From Arhodomonas sp051195215 (GTDB lineage Bacteria; Pseudomonadota; Gammaproteobacteria; Nitrococcales; Nitrococcaceae), in the NCBI RefSeq assembly GCF_051195215.1, contig NZ_JBNAZM010000007.1:86073-150072 (forward strand): 64,000 bases of DNA. Reading direction: 5' to 3'. The first letter of the stretch is position 1, and the number at the start of each line of letters is the position of its first letter. This document shows positions 26,459 to 33,992 of this stretch, in pieces. The position numbers and the translations under genes are program-made. The notes under the pieces were generated by a model that had not been told where the DNA came from, made no database searches, and worked only from the letters and a program-made list of their open reading frames with translations.

Positions 26459-27529
26459 GTGTACCCACTCATTCGACGTCTGCTCTTCAGACTGGAACCC
26501 GAGACCGCCCACGGCGTCACGCTGCGTGGCCTGCGCGTGGCCGAACGTGTGCGCGTGTTGAGCACGTTGATGCCGCGTGTGTCCGCCAGCCCTGTGGAGG
26601 TCATGGGGCTGAAGTTCCCCAATGCTGTCGGGTTGTCGGCAGGGCTCGACAAGGATGGCGATTACATCGATGCGTTGGGGGCCCTCGGGTTCGGGTTCAT
26701 CGAGGTCGGCACCGTGACACCGCGGCCTCAGGCGGGCAATCCCCGTCCCCGGCTGTTTCGTTTGGTCCGCGAATGTGCGCTCATCAACCGCCTCGGGTTC
26801 AACAACAAGGGCGTCGACTATCTGGTCTCACGGGTGGCGCAACGGCGGTATTCCGGCGTTCTGGGGATCAATATCGGCAAGAACCGGGATACGCCACTGG
26901 AGCGTGCCGTGGACGATTACGGCTATTGCCTCGATCGCGTCTATGCCCACGCGGACTACGTCGTGGTCAACGTATCCTCGCCCAATACACCGGGGCTGCG
27001 TGAGCTCCAGCACGGCGAGCAGCTCGATGCCCTGCTCGGGCCCCTGAAAGACAGACAACACCGGCTTGCCGAGCATCACGGACGGTATGTGCCCCTGGTG
27101 GTGAAGGTCGCACCGGACATGGACGACGAGGAGATCGCGCTCATGGCCGAGCGAATTCTGGCCCACGGAATCGACGGCGTCACCGCCACCAACACGACGC
27201 TCTCCCGCACCGGCGTGGAGGCAAGCGTCCACGCGGACGAGACCGGCGGCCTCAGTGGTGCGCCACTTCGCGGTCGTGCCACGGCTGTGCTGGGGGCACT
27301 GCACGCCCACCTCGGCGATCGCGTACCCCTCATCGGCGTCGGTGGCATTGGCAGCGGCGAGGACGCGGTGGCCAAGACCGGATCGGGCGCCGCACTGGTA
27401 CAGCTTTATACCGGTCTCATCTACCGAGGTCCGGTGCTGGTTCGCGAGTGCGTGGAAGCCCTCGCCCACGAGGGGGCGTCATCCCCGGTCGCAGACCCGG
27501 ACGGGCCGTCGCCGCACGGTCGAGGTTGA
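26459..27529 (+). CDS. pyrD: Dihydroorotate dehydrogenase (quinone), class 2
   Basis: Membrane-associated flavoenzyme of pyrimidine synthesis that oxidises dihydroorotate and passes electrons to quinone. 356 residues, the class 2 length, with an N-terminal amphipathic segment (YPLIRRLLFRLEPETAH). FMN/substrate motifs are VGLSAGLDKDGDYI, INRLGFNNKGVD and the catalytic serine segment VNVSSPNTPGLREL; GVGGIGSGEDA lies near the C-terminus. The start chosen is GTG at 26459, which gives the standard N-terminus. Confidence 0.92.
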   Translation: MYPLIRRLLFRLEPETAHGVTLRGLRVAERVRVLSTLMPRVSASPVEVMGLKFPNAVGLSAGLDKDGDYIDALGALGFGFIEVGTVTPRPQAGNPRPRLFRLVRECALINRLGFNNKGVDYLVSRVAQRRYSGVLGINIGKNRDTPLERAVDDYGYCLDRVYAHADYVVVNVSSPNTPGLRELQHGEQLDALLGPLKDRQHRLAEHHGRYVPLVVKVAPDMDDEEIALMAERILAHGIDGVTATNTTLSRTGVEASVHADETGGLSGAPLRGRATAVLGALHAHLGDRVPLIGVGGIGSGEDAVAKTGSGAALVQLYTGLIYRGPVLVRECVEALAHEGASSPVADPDGPSPHGRG

Positions 27530-27565
27530 GCCCGCGAGCCTGGCGGGCCACAATACGCACGCCTC

Positions 27566-27653
27566 GGAGGAGTGGCCGAGCGGTCGAAGGCGGCGGTCTT
27601 GAAAACCGTTGGCCCGAAAGGGCCCGGGGGTTCGAATCCCTCCTCCTCCGCCA
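27566..27653 (+). tRNA. tRNA-Ser(UGA)
   Basis: An 88-nt class II tRNA ending in encoded CCA. The acceptor arm GGAGGAG pairs with CTCCTCC before the discriminator G. The D-arm is GCCGAGCGGT, and the anticodon stem GCGGT/ACCGT flanks loop CTTGAAA with anticodon TGA. There is a long variable arm (TTGGCCCGAAAGGGCCCG) and T-loop TTCGAAT. A phage integrase gene begins 70 bp downstream, so the 3' part is almost certainly the attachment site, and integration has kept the tRNA whole. Confidence 0.97.
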
Positions 27654-27675
27654 ACTTAGAGCACATGCGTTAGAC

Positions 27676-27718
27676 TGTCCCCCGAATTTGGGACAATTTT
27701 GGGACAGCGGCAGGGACA
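27676..27718. repeat. GGGACA repeats next to the attachment site (possible integrase arm sites)
   Basis: Between the tRNA and int lie an inverted TGTCCC (27676-27681), direct repeats TTTGGGACA (27687-27695) and TTTTGGGACA (27697-27706), and CAGGGACA (27711-27718). Repeats of this kind beside attL commonly serve as integrase arm-binding sites or as the int operator. The role is inferred from position. Confidence 0.5.
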
Positions 27719-27722
27719 ACGC

Positions 27723-28697
27723 ATGGCCACCATCGAGCGACGGCCCGCCGGCTGGCGGGCTCGTATCCGGCGGAAAGGCTACCCAGCGCAGTCGCGCACA
27801 TTTGATTCCCGCGCCGAGGCTGAACGGTGGGCCCGGGCGATGGAGGCTCGCATGGACTCGGGCCAATGGGTGGACCTCTCCGAAGCTCAGAACACTACGT
27901 TGTACCAAGCCTTGGATCGCTACCGGCGCGAAGTCACGCCGACAAAGAAGGGTTCCAAGCAGGAGCGCTTGCGTATCGACGCTTGGCAGCGTTCGGACCT
28001 CGCGCAGCGTCCGCTGGCATCCATTCGTGGCATGGATATCGCCGAGTGGCGGGATGCCCGCCTGGACGAGGGTAGGGCGCCGTCGACCATTCGTAACGCC
28101 CTCACGGTGATTTCTCACCTCTACACGATTGCCCGCACCGAGTGGGGCATGGAAGGCCTGCACAACCCGGTACAGGACGTCCGCCGGCCGAAAGCCCGCC
28201 AAGGGCGCGACCGACGACTGGAGCCAGGCGAAGAGGAACGCCTGCGGAAGGCTGCGACGGCGGAGTGGAATGCGGTGCTGACGATGGCGCTCGAGACAGG
28301 GATGCGTCGTGGTGAGCTTCTCGCACTGCGATGGGATCACGTAGACCTCAAGCGCCGTGTCGCGCACCTGCCTGACACAAAGAACTCGACCGCTCGCGAT
28401 GTACCGTTGTCTACCGCGGCTGTCGACGCGCTGCGATCGTTGCCACGCGACATCCGCGGCCGCGTGTTCCGTTGGACACCGAACTCGCTCAGCAGCGGCT
28501 GGCGTAAGCTTTGCGCCAAGGCCGGCGTGCAGGGGCTCACCTTCCACGATCTGCGCCACGAGGCGACCTCGCGCATGGTCGAGCGCGGACGATTCAACCT
28601 GATGGAGGTCGCCGCGATCACGGGGCACAAGACCCTGGTGATGCTCAAGCGATACACGCAGCTGCGAGCGGAGGACCTGGCCCGGAAGATGGACTAA
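27723..28697 (+). CDS. int: Tyrosine-type phage integrase
   Basis: 324-residue site-specific recombinase. The N-terminal half has an Arm-DNA-binding type start (MATIERRPAGWRARIRRKG) and a SAM-like core-binding domain (about 60-145). The C-terminal catalytic domain has Arg in ETGMRRGELLALRW, HDLRHEA and the nucleophile Tyr in TLVMLKRYTQL. ATG at 27723 fits the usual N-terminus. The gene points away from the tRNA and is convergent with the P_L operon, overlapping the xis-like gene by 4 bp. This differs from lambda, where int and xis share direction. Confidence 0.95.
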   Translation: MATIERRPAGWRARIRRKGYPAQSRTFDSRAEAERWARAMEARMDSGQWVDLSEAQNTTLYQALDRYRREVTPTKKGSKQERLRIDAWQRSDLAQRPLASIRGMDIAEWRDARLDEGRAPSTIRNALTVISHLYTIARTEWGMEGLHNPVQDVRRPKARQGRDRRLEPGEEERLRKAATAEWNAVLTMALETGMRRGELLALRWDHVDLKRRVAHLPDTKNSTARDVPLSTAAVDALRSLPRDIRGRVFRWTPNSLSSGWRKLCAKAGVQGLTFHDLRHEATSRMVERGRFNLMEVAAITGHKTLVMLKRYTQLRAEDLARKMD

Positions 28698-28912
28698 GCC
28701 GTCTTCCGGGGGCGACCGCGGCGCCGGCGTGGAGGTCCTTCCAGCTTCGCTTCCAACCAAGCGTCGAACTGCTTGCGCCCCCATACCAGGCGGCCCCCAA
28801 GGCGGGAGGGTTTCGGGACGGCGTCTGAGCCTCGCTGCAAGTGGCTGCGAACCGCGGCCTCGGTCATGCCGAGCTCGTCGGCGACGTCGCGTAGGTACAG
28901 GATCTTGCTCAT
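28694..28912 (-). CDS. AlpA/excisionase-like small DNA-binding protein
   Basis: 72-residue protein with a winged-helix/MerR-like helix-turn-helix (ILYLRDVADELGMTEAAVRSHLQRG) and the strand-rich RLVWGRKQFDAWLEAKL seen in AlpA- and Xis-type proteins. A basic Arg-rich tail follows. Its position at the end of the P_L operon next to int makes excision control the likeliest role; it could instead be a transcription regulator of int. Confidence 0.75.
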   Translation of the reverse strand: MSKILYLRDVADELGMTEAAVRSHLQRGSDAVPKPSRLGGRLVWGRKQFDAWLEAKLEGPPRRRRGRPRKTA

Positions 28913-28914
28913 CT

Positions 28915-29250
28915 TCAGGTGTCTCCGTTCGCGAGCTCAAGCAGTACGTCGGCGTGGCACGGTGCGCCCAGCGGACACCAGCAGGCGAGGTTGTGGCCAC
29001 GGAGCTCGTGAAGGTTGATGAGCACGTGCCGTGCAGCCTCGATCTGCTCATCGGCGTTATCCATGCTCAGGCACACACAGCCGCCCATCAGCAGTTGATA
29101 GAGTCGGACACACTCCTTGCGCGTACCACCGTGCTGGCCGACGATGAAAGGATTGCCCCAGCGGGTGGAGCGGTCGACCTTCACGGTGTTCGCTGGCATA
29201 CGCCAGCCGCGGGCGCGAGAGAGTCGGATGCGACGGGGATGGTCAGCCAT
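28915..29250 (-). CDS. DUF4326-domain protein
   Basis: 111-residue protein with the DUF4326 pattern: VKVDRSTRWGNPFIVG near residues 24-39, then LRGHNLACWCPLGAPCHADVLLEL near the C-terminus with clustered Cys residues. Function is unknown; such proteins are frequent in phage early operons. ATG at 29250 follows GGAGGGGCAGA. It overlaps the upstream gene by 8 bp. Confidence 0.75.
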   Translation of the reverse strand: MADHPRRIRLSRARGWRMPANTVKVDRSTRWGNPFIVGQHGGTRKECVRLYQLLMGGCVCLSMDNADEQIEAARHVLINLHELRGHNLACWCPLGAPCHADVLLELANGDT

Positions 29251-29833
29251 TCTGCCCCTCCCGCCCGGTGGGCTCATGCACCACCTCACGACTCGCATCG
29301 AGCGCGGATTCCAGGGCGCGTTGCTCGGACTCGGTAGGGACGTATAGGGTGCCGTCCTCGCTCGCCCGAGGCTCCCCCCAGGACGTAGGGGTAAGCCCCA
29401 CAGCTCCGCACGCTGGGCAGCGCCAATCGCTTAGCTTCTCCCTCTCGGCGCGTAGCGCGGCGGCGGCTACAGTCGGTGCCGGTTCACCCCAGATCAGGGC
29501 GTGGAGATCGGCGGCGAACTCCTGCCGAGCTGCCGCCCATGCGGCGTTGATGACAGCGCACCTATCGTCGGCATCTGCACGGTCCTGGCTGCTCTTGCGC
29601 ACGTGCGCGTCGCGCAGCTGGAACAAGTCCCCCAACAGCCTCCGGTAGTCCTCCGCCAGATGCTGCTCCGTGCGCATAAGCCCATCAGACTCCACCATGT
29701 ATCCAGCGGCCCGCAGGGCTTCCAGCGCCGACTCACACCGCATGTGATACGTCACATCGATGCCATCCCGCCGGTCCATGGCCCGGGCCATGATCTCGAT
29801 GATTTTCTTGTCTCGGTCGGTGACATCACTCAT
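29243..29833 (-). CDS. Phage protein of unknown function
   Basis: 196-residue hydrophilic, mostly helical protein. A central coiled-coil-like stretch (EQHLAEDYRRLLGDLFQLRD) precedes one CPACG motif near residue 148, which is not enough for a full zinc finger. ATG at 29833 follows GCAGGAAAA; an upstream ATG 15 bases earlier lacks a ribosome site. It is one of a train of small overlapping early genes. I recognise no family. Confidence 0.65.
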   Translation of the reverse strand: MSDVTDRDKKIIEIMARAMDRRDGIDVTYHMRCESALEALRAAGYMVESDGLMRTEQHLAEDYRRLLGDLFQLRDAHVRKSSQDRADADDRCAVINAAWAAARQEFAADLHALIWGEPAPTVAAAALRAEREKLSDWRCPACGAVGLTPTSWGEPRASEDGTLYVPTESEQRALESALDASREVVHEPTGREGQNG

Positions 29834-29885
29834 TTTTCCTGCTCCCATCGCTTATTCATCGCACCGCTCTGGAGTGCCAGCCTCG

Positions 29886-30182
29886 CTACGTTCGCCAGTT
29901 GGTCCCGCATCCGGGTGCGTGGGAATTCGACGGTGTGGCACCGGTGCGGTCGTGCTCATGGCCCGCAACGCGCTCGACCGCCTCGAGCAGCCGGTCGCTG
30001 AACGTCTGGTGCGGCTCCTGGGGCACATGCAGTGCCTCGGCGATCATGTACAGCAGATTGGCGAGGCTGTCGGCACGGTCGCGCTGGCCGTCTCGGTCCA
30101 TGGTGAGAGCGTCAAACTGCTCGCGGACATAGTCGCGCAGGGCATCCGGCAGTTGGTCGTTAGGGATGCTCTCGTTAGCCAT
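29886..30182 (-). CDS. Small phage protein, unknown
   Basis: 98-residue acidic helical protein (MANESIPNDQLPDALRDYVREQ..., then DSLANLLYMIAEALHVPQEPHQTFSDRLLEAVERV). ATG at 30182 overlaps the upstream gene end by 8 bp. The longer in-frame reading beginning at 30371 runs inside the ASCH-like gene in another frame and is discounted. No recognised family. Confidence 0.6.
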   Translation of the reverse strand: MANESIPNDQLPDALRDYVREQFDALTMDRDGQRDRADSLANLLYMIAEALHVPQEPHQTFSDRLLEAVERVAGHEHDRTGATPSNSHAPGCGTNWRT

Positions 30183-30498
30183 CGTTCTCGCTCTCCTCGT
30201 CGTCGAAATACTCGTCGTCGTAGTCCCCCAGCTCCTGCTGCGCGTCGTGCTCGATTTTGTCGCGCATGGCCCACGTCTCCCGCACCCACAGCAGATCTCC
30301 AGGGCGGCCGTAGGGGCACGGCAGTGGGGACATGTGCCCGCCTCGCGAGGCGCACACATGCCAACTGCCATCGTCCAACTGAAACGGGCGATCCAGGTCT
30401 CCGGGCTGCGGTTTAACCACCCTCCGCGTCTGCGTCTTGGCGCCGGCCAGTAGGGCGCGGATCATCGGGGCGCTGAAGAGGATGGGGCGTGCCTTCAT
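30175..30498 (-). CDS. ASCH-like phage protein
   Basis: 107-residue protein beginning MKARPILFSAPMIRALLAGAKTQTRRVV, the signature of a widespread phage family with an ASCH/PUA-like fold. It also has the expected CPYGRPGDLLWVRETWA segment near 62-78. RNA or modified-base binding is suggested for ASCH domains but unproven here. The protein is shorter than most relatives and ends in an acidic tail (DYDDEYFDDEESENDG). Confidence 0.75.
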   Translation of the reverse strand: MKARPILFSAPMIRALLAGAKTQTRRVVKPQPGDLDRPFQLDDGSWHVCASRGGHMSPLPCPYGRPGDLLWVRETWAMRDKIEHDAQQELGDYDDEYFDDEESENDG

Positions 30499-30707
30499 GC
30501 CGCACCTCCCCGCGCCTCAGCCCCGAACAGGTCCAGCGTCTCGCGCTGGTCGCTTGAAGCGCTGTCGCGCTTTACGTCGCTGTAGCGCCATTCCAACGGC
30601 TCCCCGCAGGTGCGGCAGTGCCTCCACCGAGCGGTGTGCTCATGGCCGAAGAAGAAGTGGATGCAGCATTCCGCCGCAATGGGGCGTCCTTTGTCCTTGG
30701 CCTTCAT
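30495..30707 (-). CDS. Small Cys/His-containing phage protein
   Basis: 70-residue protein with CCIHFFFGHEH...HCRTCGE, a possible zinc site formed by C14/C15, H-residues and CRTC near 31-35. It overlaps both neighbours by 4 bp in the P_L operon. Function unknown. Confidence 0.6.
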   Translation of the reverse strand: MKAKDKGRPIAAECCIHFFFGHEHTARWRHCRTCGEPLEWRYSDVKRDSASSDQRETLDLFGAEARGGAA

Positions 30708-30919
30708 CGCTCACCTCCAGTCGGCAACCCCAACGCCTCCCGGGCGTCGTCAATGATCTGCACCATGCGCTGGTATTCGGCCTCGTCGTCCACGTTGTAG
30801 AATTTGCCCTCCGCGTTGGCGTGGACCTCCAGAAGCATGTCCGCCTCGGCGGTGTAGGCGCGTAGTAGCCGGTGCAGGCGTTCGTCGCTGCGGGGTTCGG
30901 TCACGCGGTTCTTGCTCAT
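30704..30919 (-). CDS. Small acidic phage protein
   Basis: 71-residue helical protein (RLLRAYTAEADMLLEVHANAEG...) with no recognised motif. ATG at 30919 overlaps the rdgC stop in ATGA, showing translational coupling. Confidence 0.6.
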   Translation of the reverse strand: MSKNRVTEPRSDERLHRLLRAYTAEADMLLEVHANAEGKFYNVDDEAEYQRMVQIIDDAREALGLPTGGER

Positions 30920-31827
30920 GCCGCCTCCCGAACTTCGCCGCCGAACACATCCACCAGCTGCGGGATAAGCCGTTGCAGCTCGAGCGTCATGATCGCGAAG
31001 TCGGCGTCGAAGCGCTCCGCGGCGCTCTCCGGCACGAAGTCCTCATTGCCCTCCTGGACCACGTCCAGGAACTTCAGGCGCTTCAGCGACAAATCAGCAT
31101 CGAGCACGAAGCTGATGCGCTCGTCCCAAGTGACCGCCAGCCGCCGGACCAGCTTGCCGGCGCGGATGTGTGCGCCGATCTCGCCGGAGTGCAAATCCAC
31201 GCGCTTGCCGCGGATCTCGGCGCCGTCGTTCTTCGGGTCCTCGAACACTGCCTCGTCGCCGAGCTCGACATCCGCGGGCTCGGCTTGCTTCGCCAGCCAG
31301 TCGGTCATGATCGGCTGCGGGTTGGAGTTCGTGGCGAGGGGCTGGATCGGCAGCGTACCCAGGGAGGCGCGCAGCAGTTCGGTGAGCTCTTCGGCCTGGC
31401 GCCAGGTGGCCGTGTCCACGACGAGCCAGCCGTTGCGGGTATCGATCCAGGCGTACAACCGCTTCGAACGCGTGAACGCCTGCGGGAGCAGCTCCAACGT
31501 GATTTCTTCCTTGAGGCGGTTCTTCTCCTTGCGCCCGAGCTTGCGGCACTCGGCTTCCTCGCGCTCCGCCACCCGTTCGTCGAGGGTCTCGCGGATCACG
31601 TAGGCCGGAAGCAGGCGCGATTCCTCCTGCAGGGACACCAGGTACTGGCCGCCGGCAGCGTGGACCAGGCTTTCGCCACCGGGCAGCGGCGGGACCCAGC
31701 CGCGGGAGAGGTGCTCGATGCGGCCCACCGGTTGGAAGGCGAACTCGGCCAACCGTTCGGCGAGCTCCTCGGCGGAGTGCGCGAAGGGCTGGTTGTTACG
31801 GTAGATGCAGAGATTCTTGAACCACAT
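30916..31827 (-). CDS. rdgC: Recombination-associated protein RdgC (phage copy)
   Basis: 303-residue DNA-binding protein of the RdgC family, which forms rings around double-stranded DNA and modulates RecA. It starts MWFKNLCIYR, as RdgC does, and carries the conserved LPAYVIRETLDERV, AWIDTRNGWLVVDTATW and SFVLDADLSLKRLKFLDVV segments along its full family length. ATG at 31827 follows AGGAGGCCCT. Its place beside recE/recT-like genes implies a role in phage recombination, replication or evasion of host RecA control. Confidence 0.92.
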   Translation of the reverse strand: MWFKNLCIYRNNQPFAHSAEELAERLAEFAFQPVGRIEHLSRGWVPPLPGGESLVHAAGGQYLVSLQEESRLLPAYVIRETLDERVAEREEAECRKLGRKEKNRLKEEITLELLPQAFTRSKRLYAWIDTRNGWLVVDTATWRQAEELTELLRASLGTLPIQPLATNSNPQPIMTDWLAKQAEPADVELGDEAVFEDPKNDGAEIRGKRVDLHSGEIGAHIRAGKLVRRLAVTWDERISFVLDADLSLKRLKFLDVVQEGNEDFVPESAAERFDADFAIMTLELQRLIPQLVDVFGGEVREAA

Positions 31828-31835
31828 AGGGCCTC

Positions 31836-32528
31836 CTATGCCGCGGCCTTCGGCTCAGCGGGCCGCAGCCATCCGGGAATTGCGGTGGTGTCGTCTTCGA
31901 TCATCGGCATCACCAAGGCGACGAACTCGGGCATGTGTGCCACGCGCATCACGTACGCGCCGCCCTCGCCACTGGGGAAGAGATTTACGTGCGGGATCGG
32001 GATGCCGCCGGCCTTGGCGGCCTCTTCGGCCAACCGGAGATACTGCGAGTTCGCGCTGATCCGGCTTACGGGCTGCACGGCTGCGGGTATAGCCTTCCGC
32101 CAATCCAGGAAACGACCGTCGATCGGCGGCGCGTGCGTAACATCCAGGTGGCAGGGGCCGATCTCTGTCGGATCGCCCCCCTCCGGGAAATCCGCTGACG
32201 TGACGTACCCGACGCTTCCCACCAGGTGGAGGTGCTCGGCCCGTTCGTTGGGTCTCTTGCGGCGCATCCTGCACGCTTTCACGAGCCCGGCCGGTGCTTC
32301 GCAGATCCAGGTGCCGTTGGCGAAACCGTCAGTGTCGTGGATCACCGCCATTACATGGCTATTGGTGGCGACAATGAGGACACCGCCATCCGGATGCGGC
32401 TCGACGAGGAAGCCGTTGAGGCAGTACAGAACGTCTCCCTTCGCCATGAACTCCGCGGCGATGGGGACGTACTGCGCGGACACGCGGACGTTGCGGTCCT
32501 CGGGATCGAAATCGCGCTGGTTGGACAT
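31836..32528 (-). CDS. Phage protein with sliding-clamp-like segment
   Basis: 230-residue protein. Residues 40-65 (FLVEPHPDGGVLIVATNSHVMAVIHD, quoted here in part as VATNSHVMAVI) resemble the DnaN beta-clamp pattern VATDGHRLAVC, and two blocks of alternating strands follow. At 230 residues it could hold about two clamp domains. This may be a phage clamp relative, a known but rare class; the evidence is one motif and the predicted strand pattern. ATG at 32528 follows AAGGAGACC. It lies between rdgC and the RecE/RecT genes. Confidence 0.55.
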   Translation of the reverse strand: MSNQRDFDPEDRNVRVSAQYVPIAAEFMAKGDVLYCLNGFLVEPHPDGGVLIVATNSHVMAVIHDTDGFANGTWICEAPAGLVKACRMRRKRPNERAEHLHLVGSVGYVTSADFPEGGDPTEIGPCHLDVTHAPPIDGRFLDWRKAIPAAVQPVSRISANSQYLRLAEEAAKAGGIPIPHVNLFPSGEGGAYVMRVAHMPEFVALVMPMIEDDTTAIPGWLRPAEPKAAA

Positions 32529-32561
32529 GGTCTCCTTGGCTCCTGCGTTGTGCGTTCGTGC

Positions 32562-32900
32562 TCAGTAAACGGTATGCCCGCGCCGGCGCAGTTCGCGCTC
32601 GGCGAGCCGGCGGCGGTACTGATCGGGGCGGAACTTCCGAGTGATCCAGCGCAGATAGCCCGTGGGCACCTGACGCCACGTGCGGTGGCCGTATGTCCCG
32701 AACCCGAGCAGGGCATCGGCCTCCGGGTGTTTGTACGTTGGCGGCGGCTCGCCGCGGGCCTCTCGCTCCAGACGGTTCGCCCGCTCGTCCAGCTCGCGCG
32801 CTCGCGTCAGGTCCTGCGTGTAGGCGGCGCCGTCGGCGTATTGGGCGCCCGCCCGGATTTCTCGGGCGGCCGCGCGTAGGGTTTCTGGCGTCTCCTGCAT
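32562..32900 (-). CDS. DUF3820 / exonuclease-X C-terminal-like protein
   Basis: 112-residue protein whose C-terminal half (LLGFGTYGHRTWRQVPTGYLRWITRKF) matches the short FGKYKG...P..YL.W module found in DUF3820 and at the C-terminus of exonuclease X/DnaQ-like proteins. No exonuclease domain is present, so it would be a binding module. The N-terminal half is helical and charged. It lies 3 bp after the DUF1351-like gene. Confidence 0.65.
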   Translation of the reverse strand: MQETPETLRAAAREIRAGAQYADGAAYTQDLTRARELDERANRLEREARGEPPPTYKHPEADALLGFGTYGHRTWRQVPTGYLRWITRKFRPDQYRRRLAERELRRRGHTVY

Positions 32901-32903
32901 AGC

Positions 32904-33992
32904 TCAGGCCGCCTTTCGCGGGCGTTCTACCGTCACGGCGTCCAGCGAGGTGAATCCGGCGGCGGCGAGCCTTCGGCGTACCTCGGACTTGAGCATGTCG
33001 TCGGTCACCCAGGTGGGCACCGCGGTACGGAACAGGCAGGTGACGGCCACCGCCTCCGTGCCTTCCTCGGTGCTCTCCGGTTGGTCGCCTGGTGTCTCCG
33101 GCGTCGATGCCGATTCGGGGTCATCAGTGGCCGCGGGCGGCATCGGGCGCACATCGGCGCTACGGGGCGACTCGGGCGTGGGGTCTGCGCTGGCACGTTC
33201 CTGCTGGGCCTGCTCACGAGCGCGCCGCTCTTGTTCTGCCCGCTCGTGCTCCTGTCGCTGGCGGGCCTCCCGCTCCATCTGCTCACGCATGCGCCGCTCT
33301 GCCTGCTCCTGGCGGGCGACTTCTGCCTCGAGGATTCGGGAGAGTTCGCGCTCGTACGTCTCCTCGTCCGCCTCAAGCCACTGGTGGATGTGGTCCCGCG
33401 TGAGAGGGGCCGACAGGCCAGCGCGGTAGCTGCGGGCCTCCAGCTCCAACAGCCGGCGCGAGACCATGTTCTGGCGCTCCCGGTCCGCCTGGCACCGGCG
33501 TTCGATCTCGACGGCCGTGGCCTTCGTCAGGTTGTCCTTGGCCGTCAGGGCGCCGAGCTTCACCAGGTCGTCGCAGGTGGCACGCCGATGATCCTCGTCG
33601 ACGTCGAAGCGCTCCCACTGGCGATCACGCTCGGCGCGGATGCGCTCGTCGGCGATCTCTCGGCGCCGGTCTTCGTACTGATCCACCTGGTCGAGGATCA
33701 TCCGGCGGGCTTCTTCGCATTGCCCTTCCAGCGACTTCATGCGGTCCTCGAAGTCGCGGATCGGTGCCTTCGCGTCATCGGCCGCGGCCTTACGTCGCTT
33801 GGCAAGCTCGCCCTTGAGCTTGTTGATCTCGGTGGCGCTCGCCTTGGCGGCCTTTACGCCGTCCTCGCTGACCACCGTCTCGTATTGCGATAGCCGTTCC
33901 TGCAGGGCCTGCTGCAGCTGCTCGAAGTTGGCGTCGAGCTTGGCGGGCTGAGCGTCGATGACGACCAGCGCGTTCAGGGTTTCGTCGGTCAT
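32904..33992 (-). CDS. DUF1351-like coiled-coil phage protein
   Basis: 362-residue protein. Its N-terminal 100 residues follow the DUF1351 pattern (QPAKLDANFEQLQQALQERL, YETVVSEDGVKAAKASATEINKLK), a family usually encoded with phage RecT or nuclease genes. A long Arg/Glu-rich coiled coil (about 60-275) follows, then a Pro/Ser/Glu-rich disordered linker and a compact C-terminal domain of about 55 residues (VTCLFRTAVPTWVTDDMLKSE). Start may be ATG 33992 or GTG 33995; both follow GGAGGG. It is coupled to recT. Confidence 0.75.
   Translation of the reverse strand: MTDETLNALVVIDAQPAKLDANFEQLQQALQERLSQYETVVSEDGVKAAKASATEINKLKGELAKRRKAAADDAKAPIRDFEDRMKSLEGQCEEARRMILDQVDQYEDRRREIADERIRAERDRQWERFDVDEDHRRATCDDLVKLGALTAKDNLTKATAVEIERRCQADRERQNMVSRRLLELEARSYRAGLSAPLTRDHIHQWLEADEETYERELSRILEAEVARQEQAERRMREQMEREARQRQEHERAEQERRAREQAQQERASADPTPESPRSADVRPMPPAATDDPESASTPETPGDQPESTEEGTEAVAVTCLFRTAVPTWVTDDMLKSEVRRRLAAAGFTSLDAVTVERPRKAA

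Noticed and set aside
27417..29051. 544-residue minus-strand frame spanning pyrD end, tRNA-Ser and int
   Set aside because: It runs through a tRNA gene and opposite int, so it cannot be a real protein-coding gene.
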